DNA from: an uncultured Christensenella sp.
GTDB taxonomy: Bacteria > Bacillota > Clostridia > Christensenellales > Borkfalkiaceae
NCBI GenBank assembly: GCA_910578065.1
Contig: CAJTPB010000001.1
Span: 100,051 to 164,050 of the forward strand
Direction: 5' to 3'
Length of the DNA stretch: 64,000 nt
Positions 7,922-17,131 of the stretch are shown here, piece after piece. The number at the start of each line of letters is the position of its first letter. The stretch's first letter is position 1. The translations under genes were made by a program, and so were the position numbers. The notes beneath the pieces are model-generated. The model had not been told where the DNA came from, made no database searches, and was given only the letters and a program-made list of their open reading frames with translations.

Positions 7922-9075
7922 GCCATATCCCTTTGCGCGCTGTATACGATCTCGCCGCCGCGCACCGTGTAAAGCACGTCGTACCGCGCGTTTAAAACGG
8001 TAAGATCCGCCCGCTTGCCTTTGCAAATACTCCCCGTTTCGCCGTAGATCCCAAGCGACAGCGCGGGGTTTTTCGTCGCGCAATCGACTGCGGATAAAAA
8101 GGGAACGCCCGCCTTTTCGACAAGGTTTTGCACTGCTCGGTTCATGCACAGCACGCTGCCGGCAAGCGTGCCGTCTTGCAGGCGCGCTTCGCCGTTTTTT
8201 ACATAAACGGTCTGCCCGCCCAATTCGCTGACGCAGTCGCCCAAGCCCTTTGCGCGCATAGCGTCGGTGATCAGCGTCAATTTTTCCGCAGGTTTGTTTT
8301 TAAACAGCAATTTGATTGCGGGAAGGGAAACGTGCACGGTATCGGCGATCAGTTCGCAGTTCAATTCGTCTAACAAAAGCGCGCTTCCCACCGTGCCGAT
8401 ATCGCGGTGATGAAGAGGGCTTTGCGCGTTGTAAGTATGCGTAACGTTCTTCGCCCCCGCGCGCACCGCCCGTTCGATATCCGCAAACTTCGCGGCGGTA
8501 TGCCCCAGCGATACGGTAATTCCGCACGCGGAAAGAGATTCAATCAGTTCCGCCGCCCCCTCCGTTTCGGGCGCAAGGGTAACGATTTTAACGGCGTTTC
8601 CGCTCGCCTGCATGTACGCCTCGAACGCCTCGCGCGAGGGGGAAACAACGTGTTCGAGCGGCTGCGCTCCCTTAAACCGCGGGGAAATAAACGGACCTTC
8701 GAGGTGTACGCCCAACAAGCGCGCGCCCGACAAGCGGTTTTCCGCGCGGTATTCTTTTACCGCGTTCATTGCCTTTATCAGGTTTTCGCGGCTCTGCGTC
8801 ATGGTAGTGGCAAGAAAGCTCGCCGTGCCTTCTTTTACAAGGGTATCCGCAATGCGAGAAAGCGCTTGCACGCTGCCGTCCATCGCGTCGGCGCCGCCCG
8901 CGCCGTGGATATGCTCGTCGATAAACGCGGGCACAACGATTGCGTCTGCGGGAAAGGAAATTTTCTCTTCCGCGTCCTCTTCGCCCGTCGAAAGAATGCG
9001 ATCGGAAAATGTAAGATCGCGTTTTTTCAGTCCCTCGCCCTCTACATAAACAAGGACGTTTTTAAATTGTTTCAT
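7918..9075 (-). CDS. nagA: N-acetylglucosamine-6-phosphate deacetylase
   Basis: NagA removes acetate from GlcNAc-6-phosphate. The 385-residue amidohydrolase shows DEHIHG (His55 and His57), the metal Glu126 in LEGPF, His192 in SLGHT, His213 in VTHTYNA, where VTHLFNAM is more common, and the catalytic Asp271 in TDAM. Start and stop both overlap the neighbouring genes by ATGA, so nagB-nagA-epimerase are translated as one unit. Confidence 0.95.
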   Translation of the reverse strand: MKQFKNVLVYVEGEGLKKRDLTFSDRILSTGEEDAEEKISFPADAIVVPAFIDEHIHGAGGADAMDGSVQALSRIADTLVKEGTASFLATTMTQSRENLIKAMNAVKEYRAENRLSGARLLGVHLEGPFISPRFKGAQPLEHVVSPSREAFEAYMQASGNAVKIVTLAPETEGAAELIESLSACGITVSLGHTAAKFADIERAVRAGAKNVTHTYNAQSPLHHRDIGTVGSALLLDELNCELIADTVHVSLPAIKLLFKNKPAEKLTLITDAMRAKGLGDCVSELGGQTVYVKNGEARLQDGTLAGSVLCMNRAVQNLVEKAGVPFLSAVDCATKNPALSLGIYGETGSICKGKRADLTVLNARYDVLYTVRGGEIVYSAQRDMA

Positions 9076-9809
9076 TTTGTCTGCTCCGTTAAAAGGGACG
9101 CCGCTCCCTCGTCTGCGATCAACGTGCAGTCGGGGTGCAGCTGCAACACGCTTGCGGGAACGCGTTCGGTAACTTCTCCCTTTACAAGCCCGTACACCGC
9201 TTGCGCCTTATTTGCGCCGTTTGCCAAAATTAAGATTTTTTTCGCGTTCATAATGTTTTTCAGCCCCATGGTGAACGCGCGGCGGGGCACTTCGGCAATA
9301 TCGGAAAACATGCGCGCGTTATCGCGTATGGTGCTTTCCGCAAGGTCTACAACGTGCGTTTCGCTGCCGAACGGCGTGTTCGGCTCGTTAAACGCAATGT
9401 GCCCGTTCGAACCGATTCCAAGCACCTGAATGTCGCGCGGAAGTTCTTCTAACAGCGCGTTATAGCGCGCGCATTCCGCCGCCGCGTCTGCCGCCGTGCC
9501 GTTTTCGATATTCGTATTCGCAAGGTCGATATTCAGCCCGTCGAACAAATTGTGCTTCATAAAATAAGCGTAACTCTGTTCGTGCTCTTTATCCAGTCCT
9601 GCGTATTCGTCGAGGTTCGCCGTTTTTACGCGGCTGTAATCGGTGCCCTTTTCTTGATGGTCGCGGATCATATTGCGGTACAGCCCCAAGGGGGTAGATC
9701 CCGTTGCAAGCCCTAATACCGCCCGGGGATTTTCTTTTACCGATTTCACCATAATTTCGCAGGCGCGCGCGCTCATATCTTCGTAGTCTTTTGCAACAAT
9801 CACTTTCAT
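9072..9809 (-). CDS. nagB: Glucosamine-6-phosphate deaminase
   Basis: NagB converts glucosamine-6-phosphate to fructose-6-phosphate and ammonia, feeding glycolysis. The 245-residue length is normal. Motifs: ATGSTPLGLY (phosphate loop, from residue 35), NLDEY (65-69) with the catalytic Asp, and GIGSNGHIAFNEP (131-143) with the catalytic His. GAAAGGAG precedes the ATG. Upstream lies a 0.4-kb block of tandem repeats and then the ROK kinase on the same strand. Confidence 0.96.
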   Translation of the reverse strand: MKVIVAKDYEDMSARACEIMVKSVKENPRAVLGLATGSTPLGLYRNMIRDHQEKGTDYSRVKTANLDEYAGLDKEHEQSYAYFMKHNLFDGLNIDLANTNIENGTAADAAAECARYNALLEELPRDIQVLGIGSNGHIAFNEPNTPFGSETHVVDLAESTIRDNARMFSDIAEVPRRAFTMGLKNIMNAKKILILANGANKAQAVYGLVKGEVTERVPASVLQLHPDCTLIADEGAASLLTEQTK

Positions 9810-9852
9810 TTTATTTTCTCCTTTCGTTTATGCAATGGCGGGCTGTAAAGAT

Positions 9853-10325
9853 GCCGCCGCAATACTCTGTCCTGCTCTGCGGTTTTTCTCATCGGGCAAG
9901 GATATCTCTACCCACCGCGACTTCACAATCCTTACAATATTTTCTCTTTACGGTTATGTAAGATCGGGCGGTAATGATGCCGCCGCAATGCTTTGCCCTA
10001 CTCTGCGGTTTTTCTCGTCAAATAGCAATATATCTAACCCTACTGTTATTTCACAAGAGAGCCTATCTTCGCAATGTTTTACAAAATTTTCTCTTTACGA
10101 TTATGTAAGATCGGGCGGTAAAGATGCCGCCGCAATGCTTTGCCCTACTCTACGGTTTTTCTCGTCGGGCAAGGATATCTCTACCCACCGCGACTTCACA
10201 ATCCTTACAATATTTTCGCTTTTCGGTTATGCGATGTCGGGCGGTAATGATGCCGCCGCAATGCTTTGTCCTACTCTGCGGTTTTTCTCGTCTGGCAGGG
10301 ATATATCTAACCCTTTCAGCGCGGG
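9853..10325 (-). repeat. Four tandem copies of the ROK gene 3' end
   Basis: Units begin at 9853, 9979, 10126 and 10252 (spacings 126, 147, 126). The rightmost unit is the genuine last 25 or so codons of the ROK kinase. Each other unit repeats that coding tail (the stretch encoding SLPDEKNRRVGQSIAAASL) plus about 50 bp of AT-rich spacer, with substitutions and small indels that now break the frame. A long open frame on the plus strand across the block is fortuitous. Confidence 0.9.
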
Positions 10326-11597
10326 GAATTCTTCCGCAATCGTGCGTTTGCAGCTTTCGAGCAACACCGCGCCCCCCTTGCCCGCCGTTACTCTGCCCAA
10401 AAGCAGAACGTGCTTTACCTCGTAAAAGCGCAGATAAAAAGGCAGGGTATACCCCAAATAAACGCCGATATCTTCATAAATCTGCCGTGCAAGCGCATTA
10501 TCTTGTTCCATTAACGCCTGAATTTCTTTCAGCTTTTCGGCAGGGGTCGCGTTTTCTTCGAATACGTGCCCGCCCGATTCCGCAAGTTTGATCACCGCGT
10601 CTTGCGAAAAATACTTGCAGCCCACGCCGCGATCGCCGCTCCATTCGTCTTGCATCGCTTGGGGATTAAAGTCTACGGGAACGAAAGCGAGTTCGGAAAG
10701 CCAGCCGTTTAACCCTCCTTCGCGGTTGATATAACCCACCGCCTCGCTAGTGCCCATGGCTATGCCGAGCACGCAGTTGTCGTTTAAATCGATGCTGCCC
10801 GCAAGCGCGGTCACGTCGCCGTCGTTTGCGACGACGAGGGGCACGTTGCCGATTTCTTTCGCCGCGTTGATATAAATGTTTTTAAGAAAATCGCCGTGCT
10901 TACGCTTATCCACTTTTATAAACAGAGAAGCGACCATCATCTTGTTATCTACCGTAACGCCTGCGGAAGATACGCCGATTCCGTCTACGCGGGGCATTTT
11001 AGAAGCCGCCGTTTGAAACGCGGTTAAAATGCCGTTATAATGATAGTTGGGGTCTTCCGTCGTTTTGGGGTGCCAAACAACCTCTTCGCTGTAAACGACG
11101 GTTCCGTCTATCACCGCGCTCACCTTTCTGTCGCTTCCGCCCGCGTCGAACCCGATGCGGCACCCTTTTAAGTTGCCGCCCGCCTTTACCGTGCGGATCT
11201 CCGATTGCGGAACTTCGTCCATGCGCATTTTTACCACGCGGAAGGGCTGTTCGTAAACGCCGCTCATAAATTCCGCGTCGAAGGCGCGCGCCCCGCCCGC
11301 GCAATACGCCCGTTTGATATAGTCGTAAATCACGTCGTTGCCCGCAACCGCGATCTCGTAACCGCCCGCCGTCCATAAAATGGTTTTTGCGATGCGCTCT
11401 GCGATCAGGCAGTTGCGCATATCTTGCCCCGCGCCGTCGGAAAACGCGCGAAAACGGTAAACATAATAACAATCGCCGTTGCGCTTTACCGCGATCGCCG
11501 CTTCCGCCGTGTGTTCCGCCGCGGCAACGTCGCGTTCGTATTCTTCCAACGTTCTGATAAAAGGCTGAAAATTTTTATCTAACTTGGGTATTCTCAT
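10227..11597 (-). CDS. Enlarged ROK-family sugar kinase-like protein
   Basis: This 456-residue protein combines a roughly 145-residue N-terminal part of unknown type with a ROK/actin-fold kinase region. The phosphate-1 loop appears as FDAGGSDRK near residue 150, the central region contains GIGVSSAGV and ANDGDVTALAG, and GIAMGTSEAVGY resembles the phosphate-2 loop. The usual ROK zinc motif (CxCGxxGC) is absent. ROK kinases typically phosphorylate N-acetylglucosamine, N-acetylmannosamine or glucose, and the nag genes alongside suggest an amino sugar. An AGGAG ribosome site precedes the ATG. The protein's C-terminal codons have been duplicated downstream. Confidence 0.8.
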   Translation of the reverse strand: MRIPKLDKNFQPFIRTLEEYERDVAAAEHTAEAAIAVKRNGDCYYVYRFRAFSDGAGQDMRNCLIAERIAKTILWTAGGYEIAVAGNDVIYDYIKRAYCAGGARAFDAEFMSGVYEQPFRVVKMRMDEVPQSEIRTVKAGGNLKGCRIGFDAGGSDRKVSAVIDGTVVYSEEVVWHPKTTEDPNYHYNGILTAFQTAASKMPRVDGIGVSSAGVTVDNKMMVASLFIKVDKRKHGDFLKNIYINAAKEIGNVPLVVANDGDVTALAGSIDLNDNCVLGIAMGTSEAVGYINREGGLNGWLSELAFVPVDFNPQAMQDEWSGDRGVGCKYFSQDAVIKLAESGGHVFEENATPAEKLKEIQALMEQDNALARQIYEDIGVYLGYTLPFYLRFYEVKHVLLLGRVTAGKGGAVLLESCKRTIAEEFPALKGLDISLPDEKNRRVGQSIAAASLPPDIA

Positions 11598-11618
11598 ATA
11601 TGTATCTCCTTTTCTTCC

Positions 11619-11646
11619 ATTATACCCTACGCAGGCAAAAAATCAA
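11619..11646 (-). promoter_or_regulatory. Promoter of the ROK gene
   Basis: On the minus strand, TTGATT (11641-11646) and TATAAT (11619-11624) are 16 bp apart, followed by AAGGAG and the ATG. It lies back to back with the promoter of the AraC-type gene. Confidence 0.7.
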
Positions 11647-11713
11647 TGCTGAAAAGTTCCCTGTTATTATAAAATATTTCATAAATTTATAGATAGAAAT
11701 TTTTTAAAAGTAA

Positions 11714-11741
11714 TTGCTTTTTCGGCAAAACATGCTATACT
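11714..11741 (+). promoter_or_regulatory. Promoter of the AraC-type gene, apparently leaderless
   Basis: TTGCTT (11714-11719), a 16-bp spacer and an extended -10 TGC-TATACT (11736-11741). The ATG follows only six bases later, so transcription would start at or next to the start codon. Confidence 0.65.
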
Positions 11742-11747
11742 TGATTT

Positions 11748-12635
11748 ATGGAAGCGCAGCAAACGAAAAAATTTTACAAACACAAGATCGCAAACCTGAT
11801 CAGCGTGCGAAAAATCGTAACGGTGCACTATCAGCGGCTGGTAAAGGGATACCGTTCGGAAGAAGAGCGGCACGACTTTTGGGAAATTATTTACGCGGAC
11901 AAAGGGGAAATTTTTATTGTTACCCCTGCGGGCAAACGGCTTTTAAAAAAGGGGGAACTGTGTTTTTTACAGCCCAACCTACCCCATTACGTGGCGTGCG
12001 AACAGGCGGAGCCGAATATCTTTATCGTTTCTTTCGAATGCCGTTCGGAAAGCATGCGATACTTTGCGGAAAAAATACTTCCCGCGCCCGAATCCTGCCG
12101 CGCGCTGCTGCAAACGGTTATGTCCGAAGCGATGCAAACGTTTCATATTCCCGACTTCGACCCCGCGTTAAACAAGCTGGAACTGCTTGAACGGCCCAAC
12201 CTCGGCGGGGAGCAGGTGATCGAAAATTCCCTCGAACTGCTTTTGATTTATTTATTGCGGCGGGAAAACGAACAAAACGCGGCGCAGACTTTTTTTGTTT
12301 CCAAAATCGAAACTTCCGCCGACCTGCAAGACGAGATCGTGCGCTATCTTTCCGCCTGCATTTACAAAAAGTTTTCGCTCGAAGAACTTTGCAATCGGCT
12401 TCACTACGGAAAAACGTACCTCTGCACCCGCTTTAAGCAGGCGACGGGAAAAAGCATTTACGGCGTTTATTTGCACTTGAAAACGGACGAAGCGAAAAAA
12501 CTGATCCGCAAAGGCGTTCCGTTTGCCGACGTTGCAGATAAACTGCGCTTTCATTCGCTGCCCCACTTTATCGCCGTATTCAAAAAACATACAGGCATGA
12601 CGCCCAAGGAATACCGTTCGAGCATCCACGCTTAA
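11748..12635 (+). CDS. AraC-family transcriptional regulator
   Basis: A 295-residue regulator with an N-terminal cupin-like ligand domain (about 25-110; note DFWEIIYADKGE and LCFLQPNLPHYV) and a C-terminal pair of helix-turn-helix motifs (about 195-293). The second helix pair ends in the hallmark LPHFIAVFKKHTGMTPKEYR. It is divergent from the ROK/nag genes and is their probable sugar-responsive activator. No Shine-Dalgarno is present and the -10 box nearly touches the ATG. Confidence 0.9.
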   Translation: MEAQQTKKFYKHKIANLISVRKIVTVHYQRLVKGYRSEEERHDFWEIIYADKGEIFIVTPAGKRLLKKGELCFLQPNLPHYVACEQAEPNIFIVSFECRSESMRYFAEKILPAPESCRALLQTVMSEAMQTFHIPDFDPALNKLELLERPNLGGEQVIENSLELLLIYLLRRENEQNAAQTFFVSKIETSADLQDEIVRYLSACIYKKFSLEELCNRLHYGKTYLCTRFKQATGKSIYGVYLHLKTDEAKKLIRKGVPFADVADKLRFHSLPHFIAVFKKHTGMTPKEYRSSIHA

Positions 12636-12778
12636 AACTTGCCCGCCCGAATGCGGAATCGTTTTAAAAATTATGCAAAAAATACGTATATATGCGAAAT
12701 ATTCGCATGATTAAACACAAATATAAGCAAACTTGATAGAACAAAGCGCGCTTTTTGCAATATGGCAGAAAAGAACGC

Positions 12779-12807
12779 TTGCAATTTTTTATATGTTATG
12801 TTAAACT
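12779..12807 (+). promoter_or_regulatory. Promoter of the TlpA-domain lipoprotein
   Basis: TTGCAA (12779-12784) and TAAACT (12802-12807) with a 17-bp spacer. An alternating CG stretch (ACGCGCGCACGCGCGCG) lies in the leader before GGGAGG. Confidence 0.6.
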
Positions 12808-12886
12808 GAAACAGTATTTTTTTGTACGCGCGCACGCGCGCGATACATAATAATGGTTTGAACAGAACATGTTCGGGAGGTACAAA

Positions 12887-15595
12887 ATGAAAAGAATTTT
12901 AGGGCTTTTGGCGGTTACCGTTTCCCTTTTGGTAACGGCATTGATATTGCCCTTAACGGGGTGCGGCGAAGACGAATCGCAGCTTCCCCCCGACAACGGA
13001 ATCGATTATACGGTAATCGTACAATCGTTGGGAAAAAGAGGCATTGCCGATATCACCGTTACGGCATCTTTAAACGGCGAACCCGTTACTTCCGCCCAAA
13101 CGAACAATAAGGGCAAAGCGGTGCTTCATATGGAGCCGAACGAATATACGCTTACCCTTTCCGACTTGCCCAAAGGCTATCAACAAAGTACTAAGGTGTT
13201 CGTCACCGACAGAGAAGCTACGCCGACGACGATCAGCCTTGCTTCTTCGGTGATCAACGAAGCGGCGCCGAAAGATTTCCGTTACAGCATCGGCGACGTT
13301 GCGTACGATTTTAACATAACCGACGTAATGGGAACAAGGCATAACCTTTCCAACATCTTAAAACCCCAAGAAGAAGGCGGAGAAGGGAAAAGAGCGGTTG
13401 TTCTCAATTTCTGGGCGACGTGGTGCGGACCTTGCGGCGCCGAATTCCCTTATTTAATAGAAGCGTACGAAGCATTTTCGGATAAGCTCGAATTATTTGC
13501 AGTAGACGGCGACGGTTCGGACAGCGTAGAAAGCGTAAAAGAATATGCCATAAAAAACGGTTTCCTTTTCCCCGCCGTATACGACGCGTCCGGTTCGTTT
13601 GTAAAAATGTACGACGCAAGCGTGCTGACAGGCGGCGAAGCAGAATTTGGCAGTGTTCCCATGACGGTAATTATCGACCGTTACGGCGTTGTATGTTTGG
13701 CGCACGTCGGTTCCATGACAGACGTCGATTATATCAAAGATCTATTCGATCAATATACGGCCGATAATTATACGCAAGATTTCGAAGACGTTGGAAATAC
13801 CGACGGCGATTCCGAATCGATCAGAGAAAAACCGGACGTAACAATGCCCCCCTCTTCCGAAATCGAAGCGGCGGTCAACAACACCGAATCGGGTTTCAAT
13901 TTCTCTTATTACGCAGACGAAGACGAATACTCTTGGCCGTGGATCGTAACGGAAAAAGATGGCGAACAGTGCATTGCTCCTTCCAACTCTTCCAAGCACT
14001 CGTCTTATTCGATCATCTACACCAAGGTGCATATGCAGACCAATCAAGTGATCGCATTCGATTATTGGTTAGAAACGGAAAAGGATAACGACTATGTATA
14101 TGTTCAAATCGACGGCGGCGTAAGCCATACTTTCTCGGGCAGAAGCGACGGCTGGCAGACCTGCTATGCGTATATCCCCCTTACGGAAGGTGATTACAAC
14201 TTATCGCTGATGTACTTGAAAGACAACAATATCAATTCGGGCGAAGATAAAATTTACGTTAAGAATATACGTTTCAGCTCGATGGACGAATTTAACGCAT
14301 CGAACACTTCGCTCAATATTGCTTACCATTGCGCAACCGATCAAAACCTCGAAGCGGGAAAATACGATCATTATATTCACCCCGAATTAAACGCAAACGA
14401 CGGCTATTTCCACGTAGGCGAAGCGAACGGACCGTTGATTCTTGCAAACCTTACGCAGGGCAATACCCGTTGGAGCGATAAGAGCATTTACGAATACGTT
14501 ACGACGGAAATCTCCAACCTGCCCCCGAACGAACCGTTAAACGAAACCCTTCAAACATTGATGGAATACTTCGGCTATGCAGGCAACTCCGCTTATCCCG
14601 GATACGTGCCCGTCACCCAAGAACTGCACGACGCGCTGCAAACGTATATGGCTAAAATCAGCGGCGCCGATTATGCGGAACAGTGGATGGAAATTTGCAC
14701 CTACTTTGTCCATTACGGACCGGGCGAAGCCCCCGGCGATCCCATTAAGGGGCTTGCAAACTTCTCTGCATATCAGGCGCAAATCGGGGAAAACTCCGCT
14801 ATGTTCGATCGCATTATCGTGCCGCGCGGATTAAGATTCGAATTTATTCCCGCGCAGAGCGGCGTGTATACGATTCAGTCGATCAACGACGATACGGGCG
14901 CATGCTGGCTGTATGACGAAGACGGAAACGAACTTTCCTATACCGACGAAATATTGGGGCAGAAAAACAAAAAGAAAACGGGCGACTTCCGTATGGATTA
15001 TTATATGGAAGCAGGCAAAACGTATTATATCAGCGTTGGGTTCGGCGCAGTAGAAACGATGAAAGAATTCAAGTTTACGATAAACCGTGCCGCAGACTCC
15101 GCTTTGGTTATTACCGATTGCACCTCGGGAGCATATACGACCGCCCCCAGTCCTACTAATCCAAATGCGGTAATCCTCATCTTAACCGACGCGGTAAAAG
15201 TAGAATTGAGAGAAGATAATTACTACTACACCGAAAAGGGCGAAAAAATCTATATGGATTTTGTGAACCATTTGTTCTCGCTCAGCCACCCGATTAAATA
15301 CTGCATCGAGGAAGGCTTATTCGACCTTTCTGCAATGGGCGGAAAAGATTATACGGCGGATATGGAAGAGTATCTCGCAAGCAGAGATAAAAACAATTTG
15401 GTAGCCGTTGACGTACGGCTTGCTACGATCATGATGAACGTAGGCACCGCTCACGATTGGTTTATGGGAGCAGAAAATCCCTGGTTGCTCTTCTGCTACT
15501 ATTACCGTTACGAAGGCGCGGCGGGAACAAGCCCCGACGAAAACACCCCCACTCTTCCCGATGTTTATACGGCTCCCGACTCCGAGGAAGAATAA
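12887..15595 (+). CDS. Large lipoprotein with CnaB-like and TlpA thioredoxin domains
   Basis: A 902-residue secreted lipoprotein with a signal peptide and lipobox LTGC (acylated Cys26). Residues 40-110 look like a CnaB/SpaA-type beta-sandwich. A TlpA/AhpC-like thioredoxin domain spans about 135-285, with redox motif WCGPC near 178-182. The remaining 600 residues are beta-rich: a jelly-roll-like carbohydrate- or protein-binding segment around 340-470, a mixed region, then a PPC-like segment (YTIQSINDDTGA, KTYYISVGF) near 660-730. The start follows GGGAGG. A TlpA domain on a long adhesin-like lipoprotein is unusual and suggests thiol chemistry outside the cell. Partner genes lie downstream. Confidence 0.85.
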   Translation: MKRILGLLAVTVSLLVTALILPLTGCGEDESQLPPDNGIDYTVIVQSLGKRGIADITVTASLNGEPVTSAQTNNKGKAVLHMEPNEYTLTLSDLPKGYQQSTKVFVTDREATPTTISLASSVINEAAPKDFRYSIGDVAYDFNITDVMGTRHNLSNILKPQEEGGEGKRAVVLNFWATWCGPCGAEFPYLIEAYEAFSDKLELFAVDGDGSDSVESVKEYAIKNGFLFPAVYDASGSFVKMYDASVLTGGEAEFGSVPMTVIIDRYGVVCLAHVGSMTDVDYIKDLFDQYTADNYTQDFEDVGNTDGDSESIREKPDVTMPPSSEIEAAVNNTESGFNFSYYADEDEYSWPWIVTEKDGEQCIAPSNSSKHSSYSIIYTKVHMQTNQVIAFDYWLETEKDNDYVYVQIDGGVSHTFSGRSDGWQTCYAYIPLTEGDYNLSLMYLKDNNINSGEDKIYVKNIRFSSMDEFNASNTSLNIAYHCATDQNLEAGKYDHYIHPELNANDGYFHVGEANGPLILANLTQGNTRWSDKSIYEYVTTEISNLPPNEPLNETLQTLMEYFGYAGNSAYPGYVPVTQELHDALQTYMAKISGADYAEQWMEICTYFVHYGPGEAPGDPIKGLANFSAYQAQIGENSAMFDRIIVPRGLRFEFIPAQSGVYTIQSINDDTGACWLYDEDGNELSYTDEILGQKNKKKTGDFRMDYYMEAGKTYYISVGFGAVETMKEFKFTINRAADSALVITDCTSGAYTTAPSPTNPNAVILILTDAVKVELREDNYYYTEKGEKIYMDFVNHLFSLSHPIKYCIEEGLFDLSAMGGKDYTADMEEYLASRDKNNLVAVDVRLATIMMNVGTAHDWFMGAENPWLLFCYYYRYEGAAGTSPDENTPTLPDVYTAPDSEEE

Positions 15596-15683
15596 CAATG
15601 TTTTAAAAAGAACGGCGCAAATGCGCACTTCCCATCGGGAATTAAAAAACTCAATTTTTGAAAGTTGATTTCAAACGATGGCA

Positions 15684-15715
15684 AAAGGCTCTCGGACATT
15701 GTCCGAGAGCCTTTA
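15684..15715. terminator. Bidirectional terminator
   Basis: AAAGGCTCTCGGAC / GTCCGAGAGCCTTT with a four-base loop. It ends the lipoprotein gene on the plus strand and the DUF4832 gene on the minus strand. Confidence 0.85.
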
Positions 15716-15736
15716 AATATGTGTTTCATTCCACCG

Positions 15737-17131
15737 TTAAGCGGAAATGCGTTCAAAGCTGCCTATTTTATTGGCTTTGAGATCGTCGTTCCACAACCCG
15801 TCGTTTGCAAATTTCACACAGTAGAGAGGCGCGCTTTGCAACTCTTCCCCGTAAATACGCAGATAAACGTCGTATTTTCCGCTTTCAAGACCATGCTTCA
15901 CATTGAATTCGAGCTCATCCTTTACGGCAATTTCTCCATAATCCGCAATATACACCGCCGCGCCGGTACTGTCGGTAAATATCAGCTTTGCCCGCTTATT
16001 CCTGTTCAAATTTCCAAATCCCGCGTTTTGCAATGTAAGACGGACGTTCAGCTTTTCAGACGAGGACGAATAAGTAAATACCGAGTTTTTCAATACAAAT
16101 CTGTATCCCAAACGGTTCTGTATGTAAGTAAAGGCGGTTTTGCCGTAATATTGTTTTTCTAATCCGCAAGCTTCGGTATAAAAGGTGTTTTTCCACTTTT
16201 TGATTACTCTGTTATCCCACTCCGCATTCAGATAACTTAAATGAATTTTATTCATTTCGGGCAGGCAATTTTCAATATTGTGGAGCGGGCTGTCGGGGAC
16301 GGCAACTTCACCGCCGAACGGCAAATGAGCGTTTTGGGCGCTTAAAAAATTTATATCGCGCTCTCTGTTACGGTAAGTACCCAAATCATTTTCGGAGCCA
16401 AGATATCCGTCGTTATACAAGCCTAATCTGTAAGCCTTTTCGTCGGGCGATATTGAAATTTCTTCAACCTTATCGTCAGGTACGTTAATATAATTGTATA
16501 TCATTTCAGGCGTCCGCACCAACACGGGTATCTCGGAAGCGACGGTTAAAAAAGCGTTTATAAGCGGTGTTATATTCTCCGGCTTTGCCGCCGCACTCGT
16601 ATGCATTTCGCCCCAAGGACCTATAAGTCCCGTTTCAATAGCGGTGACCGTATTCACGTAACGGTTGAGCACAAAACAAATACTCTCGACGTGCTCCAGC
16701 ATTATTTCGAGAGCCGACTCCTTATCGGCACTGCCTATATAACCGGGATCGTAAGCAAACCTCACAATCGCATTTTTGTCGTTTTCTTTAAGAAAAGAAA
16801 GCAACGCGTCCAACCCTTCCAACGCATCATCGGTGAGCGGCTTGTCTGCCACGTTATTTACCTCCGCCGAAAACGCGCTTATATCGCAACGCAAATGATA
16901 TAGCTGCGTTTGCGAATTTATTAAGTTCTTATTGTACGTCGCTCCGCTTTCGTTGATTTTGACATATACAGGACGGTAAAATCCCTGGTCGGGATTAGAT
17001 ATTTCCTCCGTGCTTTCCTCGTAATTCAAATCCTGAACGTGCTTTTCGCCTGCGTCGGTTTTACTATATGCGGTAAAAACCGCGGCAGTGATAAAAACCG
17101 ATAAAATTATTGCCGTTAATCTTAATTTCAT
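15737..17131 (-). CDS. Secreted DUF4874/DUF4832 protein
   Basis: A 464-residue exported protein with an N-terminal signal segment (about 1-24, no lipobox Cys). Residues 35-200 match the pattern of DUF4874: NPDQGFYRP near the start, then FAYDPGYIGSADKES and the family-typical ETGLIGPWGEMHTS. The later part (about 215-460) corresponds to DUF4832, with a terminal beta-sandwich. The two domains normally occur together in extracellular glycan-associated proteins; no activity is established. The fold of the first part resembles glycoside-hydrolase TIM barrels. The gene stands alone with a terminator at each side of the convergent pair. Confidence 0.85.
   Translation of the reverse strand: MKLRLTAIILSVFITAAVFTAYSKTDAGEKHVQDLNYEESTEEISNPDQGFYRPVYVKINESGATYNKNLINSQTQLYHLRCDISAFSAEVNNVADKPLTDDALEGLDALLSFLKENDKNAIVRFAYDPGYIGSADKESALEIMLEHVESICFVLNRYVNTVTAIETGLIGPWGEMHTSAAAKPENITPLINAFLTVASEIPVLVRTPEMIYNYINVPDDKVEEISISPDEKAYRLGLYNDGYLGSENDLGTYRNRERDINFLSAQNAHLPFGGEVAVPDSPLHNIENCLPEMNKIHLSYLNAEWDNRVIKKWKNTFYTEACGLEKQYYGKTAFTYIQNRLGYRFVLKNSVFTYSSSSEKLNVRLTLQNAGFGNLNRNKRAKLIFTDSTGAAVYIADYGEIAVKDELEFNVKHGLESGKYDVYLRIYGEELQSAPLYCVKFANDGLWNDDLKANKIGSFERISA

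Noticed and set aside
8407..9429. 340-codon plus-strand frame opposite nagA/nagB
   Set aside because: Arg-rich antisense shadow of two well-supported enzymes.
9835..10425. Long plus-strand open frame with repeated FFSSGKDIS-like peptides
   Set aside because: It is the reverse strand of the tandemly copied ROK gene end; no ribosome site, and its periodicity is that of the DNA repeat.
12820..12845. Alternating CG tract as a possible Z-DNA or methylation element
   Set aside because: Only about 17 bp, inside a leader; nothing else supports a function.
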